In this document: positions 59,001 through 64,000 of the stretch, piece after piece
Numbering within the stretch: the stretch's first letter is position 1
Layout of the letters: every line of letters begins with the position of its first letter
Source: Chaunax sp. Z400
Taxonomy: Eukaryota > Chordata > Actinopteri > Lophiiformes > Chaunacidae
Direction: 5' to 3'
NCBI GenBank assembly: GCA_037577475.1
Contig: CM075204.1
Span: forward strand, 3,841,355 to 3,905,354
DNA length: 64,000 nt
Program-made: the position numbers and the translations under genes
Notes under the pieces: generated by a model
What the model saw: only the letters and a program-made list of their open reading frames with translations
Told to the model about the DNA's origin: nothing
The model's database searches: none

Positions 59001-60527
59001 TCTGGTTAGAGAGCATAAAGGCAGCAGGTTTAAAGAAATGTCCCCTTCAGGAGGTGGAGAATACGTCAGGATCACAAAGGGCACACAAATAAATGTCACA
59101 CATCTAAAGGCTGCATCAGCCTGCATCCTTATTAATTAGCTGAACCCCCACCAGCTCACTCTCTCTTTAGATAGAGCATCTGCTAAATGCTACAAATTAA
59201 AAATTAAAAAGTACATGAAAGCTGGACAAGAAGGCGACTGGTAGCCTGTGTGACTTTAATAAATTAGGCATCAAAGAAGTGCCGATACCCCGCTGTTCTT
59301 CCACTACGTTCAATAAAAGGGCTGCAGGGTCAGAGGTCAACATCTTTACAGCATGTTTAGGCACAGCAACATGATCTGCAAGCCTCACAAAGCAACTGAG
59401 CTCCTGCACACACAATCATATGGATGTATATCCAGCTAGGTTGAAGGCTGTACAGAGAAAAGACTGAAGAGGAGTGAGAATAGAGGTGCAGGGGGAGAGA
59501 CGAAGGTAAAAGTAGACTTTAAAGAGTGGAACATTAGAGAATAAACAGTACACCGCAGATCCACGTGATGATGATTCATGAGGAGGAGGAATGTCTCGGC
59601 GAACGCTGGGTCAGATATTCTACACCTCTGGGCAAACATGGCATTGGTAAACTGCATAAACACTGCAATTACATGGTTGCTGCAAGTTTTCCAGGATGAT
59701 TAGCAGTGAGGGGGCTTTCTAAAAGATGATCCGCATACACTATGTTGTTTTTACAACAAGCGCTTCTTCCTTAAGATTCTGAAGCAGAAACGAGTATTTT
59801 CCAAAAATGGCAGACGCCATTACTGTACAGTACATCCCCAGGCTGCAGGTAAAGATGTTATGCTTGTGTCTGAGGCTAGTGCGTCTTTGTTGGCATCTAG
59901 AAAGGAAACTAACAAAATATATCATCACACAGCAGAGATATCCACCTCTGAGTCTCCTGCTGAAGAAGAATGAATATTAGTAATTAGTCTTTCCAGAAAG
60001 AATGTCCTGGTACATCAGGATATACCACACACCTCACTATGAACACTTCAGTTTCTGCAGAAGAAAATGGTTCCAATAAAAACTGTAGCAGATGCTCTGG
60101 AAGGACATTATGCTGTTTTTTTAATGTATTGTTTAGTGCTGTGAGCACCACCACTGAACTGAAACAGCAGTAATGTCAAAGAAGATAGAATCACAGCAAC
60201 AATAACGACTGATTTGGATGAAGTGACAGCTAAAAACAAAGAAAACTAAAATTTCATTATTTACATTCAAGAGAAGTTCCTGATGTTCAGGATTGAGGGT
60301 CAGTCAGTAAAGTTACATGGAAACAAAGAGCAGTGTATAAACGATTCAGGTCAACTCAGAACACACAGTTCTTTCTCTAACACACACAGTGAGCTCTGCA
60401 AAACATGAACAAACTGCTCACTAATGTAAACATACCAAACAAACAAACAGTATATTACTCATTCAACACAACATATTACAAACAAAAATCATTTCTACAA
60501 AGAAAAACAAATATCACTCATTTTATG
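56021..60527. other. Unannotated 4.5-kb non-coding block
   Basis: The longest stretch without a bounded element. Open frames are 60-102 codons (largest 56,808-57,116 on minus) with no domain. Microsatellites are absent. Conserved non-coding elements could be hidden here, but the sequence alone cannot show them. Confidence 0.4.
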
Positions 60528-60866
60528 AAGGGGGTGGCATGTTGCTTTACAGCAAGAAGGTCCTGGGTTCAAATCCCACTGTGGGTCTGGGACTGTTCTG
60601 TGTGGAGTTTACATGTTCTCCCCGTGTCTGTGTGGGTTCTCTCTGGGTTCTCCAGCTTCCTCCCACCAACAAAAACATGTAATACTGGTGACTCTAAACT
60701 GACTGTAGGTGTGAATGTGAGTCTGAATGGTTGTTTGTCTTTCTATGTGATGAACTGGTGACTTGTCCAGGGTGAACCCCGCCTCCTGCCCAAAGTCAGC
60801 TGGGATACGCTCCACCCCCCCGTGACCCTACACAGGATAAGAGGTTACAGAAAATGAATGAATGAT
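60528..60866 (+). mobile_element. tRNA-related SINE with (ATGA)n tail
   Basis: A decayed head (gggggtggcatgttg) leads to box B-like gggttcaaatccc (60,565-60,577). The long conserved body follows: gtgtggagtttacatgttct, ccccgtgtctgtgtgggttc, ggtgactctaaactg, gatgaactggtgacttgtcc and agctgggatacgctcc. The 3' end is ggataagaggttacag followed by aaaatgaatgaatga. This is a very common fish retroposon. Box A has been lost. A head of similar type lies at 46,388-46,470. Confidence 0.8.
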
Positions 60867-61654
60867 TTTATGAATCGGAGGCTTTTTGTTCATTTCTTTA
60901 AAGACATCCAGCCAGGAGCCTTTTATGTCATGTATTGGCTTCGATGTCTCTGCCAGGGTTTGTGTATAGATCAGAGTGAAACCTGTCTCATAGCTATTGG
61001 TTACTTTTACTTGTTTAACATTGAATCCAGAGTTTTCCACCTTTGTGAATGTGTGTTTGTGAGCCCAGATGTTCTGTTTTATTTTGTTTCTGGATTGTTT
61101 TTCTTGGTTTTTCCTTTTGTTTTCATTGTTTGTTGTTTTTGTGGATTGCTTTGATGCAGCCAAGGGTTTTTGTTTTTTTGTTGTTAAGTCAAAATCAATA
61201 TATATGTATTGAAATAAAGACATCAAGCTGTCCTTCACTACCGGACTATATAATGTTGATGAGGTTAAGATTTTACAACCTTTATTTAATTGTCATTCAA
61301 TCATATGACATTATAACAGGTTCTACAGGAAGTCCTGGAGAGAATCTTTAGCCAAAAGTACTCATGCTGTACGATTGTACTGAGAGAGGAATATAATCTA
61401 CTGTTCTTTGATAGTCAAATCAGCAACCACTATGTGTGGATATATTCCCAGAAGTACGAACTGTGTGTACCTGAAGGGTGAGCATCACCTTTCAAACATC
61501 GCTTATGACCCACTAGAAGTGTGTGGTGGTATCTGCAGAGACCTGATGTGTCTATTTCCCTGTTGTTATCAATTTGTTGTGTTTGGATGTTTCTGTGCAT
61601 CAACCTTTAACAGGGTAGAGGGCATACAGCCTCTTGGCAATAACAAGCACTGTC
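60867..61654. other. Unannotated non-coding sequence
   Basis: T- and TTTG-rich from 61,075 to 61,180, which makes hydrophobic chance frames on plus and K/N/T-rich ones on minus. No gene is seen. Confidence 0.4.
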
Positions 61655-61925
61655 TTTGTGTTGGGTTTAGTGCGTTTCCTGTTTTATTTTGAAGGTTTAT
61701 TTTACTGTTTGTATCACTGTCCCTGTTTAGTCTTCTGTTTTCAGTCTGTTTACTCTCTCTCTGTTCTCTGTTCCATCTTGTCTCTCACCTGTTTTTTTCC
61801 GACTGCCTGCTTCCTGTATGTTTTTCCCTCCACTGTGATTGTCTGCCACCCTGATTGGTGTCACCTGTGTCTCGATATCCTCTCCTCCCAGTATACACTG
61901 TGTAGTCTTTTCTTTGCAGTCTGTT
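61655..61925 (+). repeat. Pyrimidine-rich interspersed repeat (copy 2)
   Basis: gcgtttcctgttttattttg, then tctctctctgttctctgttcc, gtgattgtctgccaccctg, attggtgtcacctgtgtctc and cctcccagtatacactgtg keep the order of the repeat at 25,855-26,060, in the same orientation and less truncated. Cysteine/leucine/phenylalanine-rich open frames across it (61,634-62,014) arise from its T/C content and are not genes. Confidence 0.5.
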
Positions 61926-62877
61926 GTTATGGGTTCATGTCAGACGTTCCAGCATTGTGTAGCTCGCTTCACCACCGCTGCCAGCTCGAGCAGAGAGGAG
62001 CAGCCAACCTGTGATTCAAATACACCCCAAAATTTAATGGGATCTTCCTTGACCTCTGCTACACCCTTCCACCCAGTTTCATGAGAATTGAGCCAGTAGT
62101 TTTCCAGTAATCTTGCTGACAACCAGGACAAGGTAATACATTTTACACACGCTACAGTAATGGCTTGTTGACTTCCAACCACAACCTGATCCATCTATGA
62201 AATGAAAAACCTAAAATTCAAATATATAAATAAATATGTATGTAAAGACATGCAGAAGAAATGACTCCACATCTGTGTTGTTCCTTCTATTGTATCTGTT
62301 GGCTTCTACTTGGTTCTTACTTATACATCATTGCGTGTTACAGCGGTGGAAGAAAATGCCTGGCATCATAAATTGCTCTATGTGGTGACAGACTACTGTA
62401 ATGGAAAGCATCTCACTCAACCATCCCGCCTCAACGGCCCCAAAAAAAGAAAGAACTAAGAGGCGAGTGAGTGATTTCCAAAAACCGCTTAAGACAGAAC
62501 CACAGAGGCCTGCAGAGCCAAGAGGAGCTAAATGACATCAGCAACCAGCAGGAAAAAGAGCTTTCGATGTTACATTTGTATTTTTAGGTTTACACGGTCT
62601 GCAGGGCATGAGCAGCATGAGGTGCTTCACTTGTCACCTGATTGTCACTTTCCTTTCAGTAAGATGCAAATCAAGTCATCACTGCAACATCTAATATGAG
62701 GTTCCAGCCACCGTGTCTAACCAGTGCTTGCTGTGGCAGTGGACTGATCTGTGCATTCAGTAACTTTAGCCATCCGTGCAAGTGTGTTTGGTCATGCACT
62801 GAAAAAATGGTAACAATGAAAAATAGAGAGGAAGACACAGCCTGAAAGAGTGGAAAACAAAATACATGTTTATATAA
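61926..62877. other. Unannotated non-coding sequence
   Basis: Nothing is bounded. An 84-codon minus frame at 61,940-62,194 has no domain. Confidence 0.4.
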
Positions 62878-62957
62878 ACAGTACCAGTCAAATGTTTGGA
62901 CACACCTTCCCATCCACTTGAATGGGAAACTGTGTCCAAACTTTTGACTGGTACTGT
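62878..62957. mobile_element. Solo Tc1 terminal-repeat hairpin
   Basis: The left arm acagtaccagtcaaatgttt, then ggacacaccttcccat, is matched in inverted form by the right arm (62,919-62,957) reading tgaatgggaaactg, then tgtccaaacttttgactggt and actgt. About 35 of 39 positions pair. cagtaccagtcaaaagtttg is a well-known Tc1-type terminal repeat in fish. The internal part is gone, leaving the two ends back to back, flanked by ta-rich sequence that fits TA target use. Confidence 0.8.
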
Positions 62958-63020
62958 ATATATATACATACATACATACATACATACATACACACACACA
63001 TATATACACACATATATATA
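62958..63020. repeat. Compound (TA)n/(TACA)n/(CA)n microsatellite
   Basis: Runs of tata, about five tacatacata units and cacacaca, then tatataca, lie directly beside the Tc1 hairpin. Slippage may have started from the TA-rich insertion site. Confidence 0.9.
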
Positions 63021-63039
63021 CAGAGAACAACAACAGTCA

Positions 63040-63715
63040 CTACCACATGTGATCACCTCCAGCATTTATCACTACTTTACACCTCCTGAATGGATAAGAT
63101 GTTAATCTGGACTTGTAGGATGACGTCATTCTTCCTGCAGAGCTGTGACAAGTTGTTCATATGTTGCTGGATCAGGTTCTCTCTCTCACCCGGTGATCCA
63201 GGACATCCCATAGATGCTGGGATATTGGGTTGAGATCTGGTGAATATGCTGGCCAAGGAAGGACAGAGACATTGTTCTGGTCCAGGTTACTCCTGACAGA
63301 CATGAGCCATGTCATGCATGAAGGTGATGCCTGATTGCTGTATCCTGGGAATGACATGTGGACCTAGGACCGTATCTCAGTAACAGATAGCTGTCAGTGT
63401 ACCGTGGATGTGGACAAGGTCTGACCACCATCCATTAGCAATGGCTCCCCACATCATGACATCACCACCAAACGGTCCACTTCCTGGATGTATACGACAG
63501 GATAGCGGTCTCCACGGCGACGATACACACGCCTACGACCATCAGCTCTGTGCAAGTTAAATCTGGACTTGTCACTAAATGTGATCTGCCTCCACTGTGC
63601 AATGAGCCATAACATCTGTAACATCTGTGCTACACGTGTCTGCAGAGTTCAGGCCATCAGCATCATCATCCAAACTGTCTGGTCACATAGGTTTTGTGGA
63701 AGTCGTGACATCATC
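63040..63715 (-). pseudogene. Tc1/mariner transposase, degenerate
   Basis: Reading the minus strand from about 63,715: LQTRVAQML, then QWRQITFSDKSRFNL (about 63,554-63,600, holding the first catalytic D), RADGRRRVYRRRGDRY, VVYIQEVDR and VMS with a stop. A second frame has TFMHDMAH (63,301-63,322, with the second D). A shift back gives VLPWPAYSPDLNPI (about 63,225-63,270) and LWDVLDHRVRER, and finally RCKVVINAGG near 63,070. Order and motifs are those of a DD34E Tc1 transposase, which cuts and pastes its own DNA at TA sites. At least two frameshifts and several stops break it, and the third acidic position reads SQ in place of E. The N-terminal DNA-binding helices are not recognisable. Confidence 0.85.
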
Positions 63716-64000
63716 AGTTGTTTCAGTAGGACATTAATTAAACCCGGTAAATTATCACCTTGACCAGATCTTTTCAATCATGCAGAAAATGCTGAAATGC
63801 ACCAATGACTGTTATTTCTATGTTATGACTAAATGATGGTTATTCATGATTTAACATGTTTTGGTTGTGGTTACTTAAAAAAGTCATTTCAGTGAATGAC
63901 ATGTTTTTGTTTCAGTAGATTAGAGCGAGTGAAAGGAAAATATTGGGTTTTTAAAATGATGCATTTCTACTGTTGCTCAGTATATTAGATATATTTACCA
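63716..64000. other. Unannotated non-coding sequence
   Basis: This should hold the transposase N-terminus and 5' end if the element were whole, but I see no match. The sequence is AT-rich and otherwise unassigned. Confidence 0.4.

Noticed and set aside
61634..62014. 126-codon cysteine-rich hydrophobic frame as a membrane protein
   Set aside because: It overlaps a pyrimidine-rich interspersed repeat whose T/C content produces F, L, C and S codons.

Overview
The window looks like 64 kb of gene-poor nuclear DNA from a ray-finned fish, probably a percomorph-type teleost. It is AT-rich and carries long (CA)n, (TA)n and (CT)n microsatellites. Its many decayed mobile elements belong to classes common in teleosts: tRNA-derived SINEs, 5'-truncated LINE 3' ends, Tc1/mariner-superfamily and hAT remnants, and fold-back MITEs. 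Family attributions come from recalled features of fish repeats and from structure visible in the sequence (inverted ends, box A/B, target duplications). No database was searched. I found no complete protein-coding gene, no tRNA, rRNA or other structural RNA gene, no CRISPR array and no prokaryotic or viral gene. The window is most likely intergenic or inside large introns. The one exon-like open frame is on the minus strand near 40.2-40.4 kb, and I could not identify it.

Layout. 0-16 kb: an 18-bp tandem repeat (303-390), a SINE core fragment (546-690), a teleost interspersed repeat (5051-5150), an internally deleted hAT element with a BED-finger fragment (7601-8340), two MITEs (10.33-10.90 and 14.12-14.60 kb), a 15-bp minisatellite (15.56 kb) and a tRNA-like SINE (15.93 kb). 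16-26 kb: (CA)n, a hairpin MITE abutting a Tc1/mariner-type 3' end (17.8-18.1 kb), a fold-back MITE (19.1-19.6 kb), (TA)33, a GC-rich island (20.5-20.9 kb) followed directly by a second Tc1/mariner-type transposon tail, purine-rich DNA, and a pyrimidine-rich interspersed repeat (25.86 kb). 26-35 kb: a 46-copy minisatellite of about 37 bp (26.66-28.39 kb), (CT)42, a LINE remnant encoding a broken reverse-transcriptase C-terminus (32.0-32.35 kb), a rearranged transposon cluster with head-to-head arms (33.5-33.87 kb), a LINE 3' end (34.4 kb) and a tRNA-derived SINE (34.8-35.04 kb). 35-48 kb: sparse MITE, SINE and LINE-tail fragments plus the exon-like frame. 48-64 kb: a 9-bp repeat of about 90 copies that leaves several frames open (48.49-49.31 kb), a perfect 60-bp palindrome (49,971-50,030), further LINE, SINE and MITE tails, a solo Tc1 terminal-repeat hairpin (62.88 kb) and a degenerate Tc1 transposase gene on the minus strand (63.04-63.72 kb).

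Nothing here behaves as a gene system. The structure is mobile elements, their decay products and tandem-array expansion. The strongest items for a second look are the loop-free palindrome, the large minisatellite with its graded variants and dimeric start, the 9-bp array, the head-to-head transposon fragment at 33.8 kb, and a 3' tail motif shared by a SINE and several LINE fragments.
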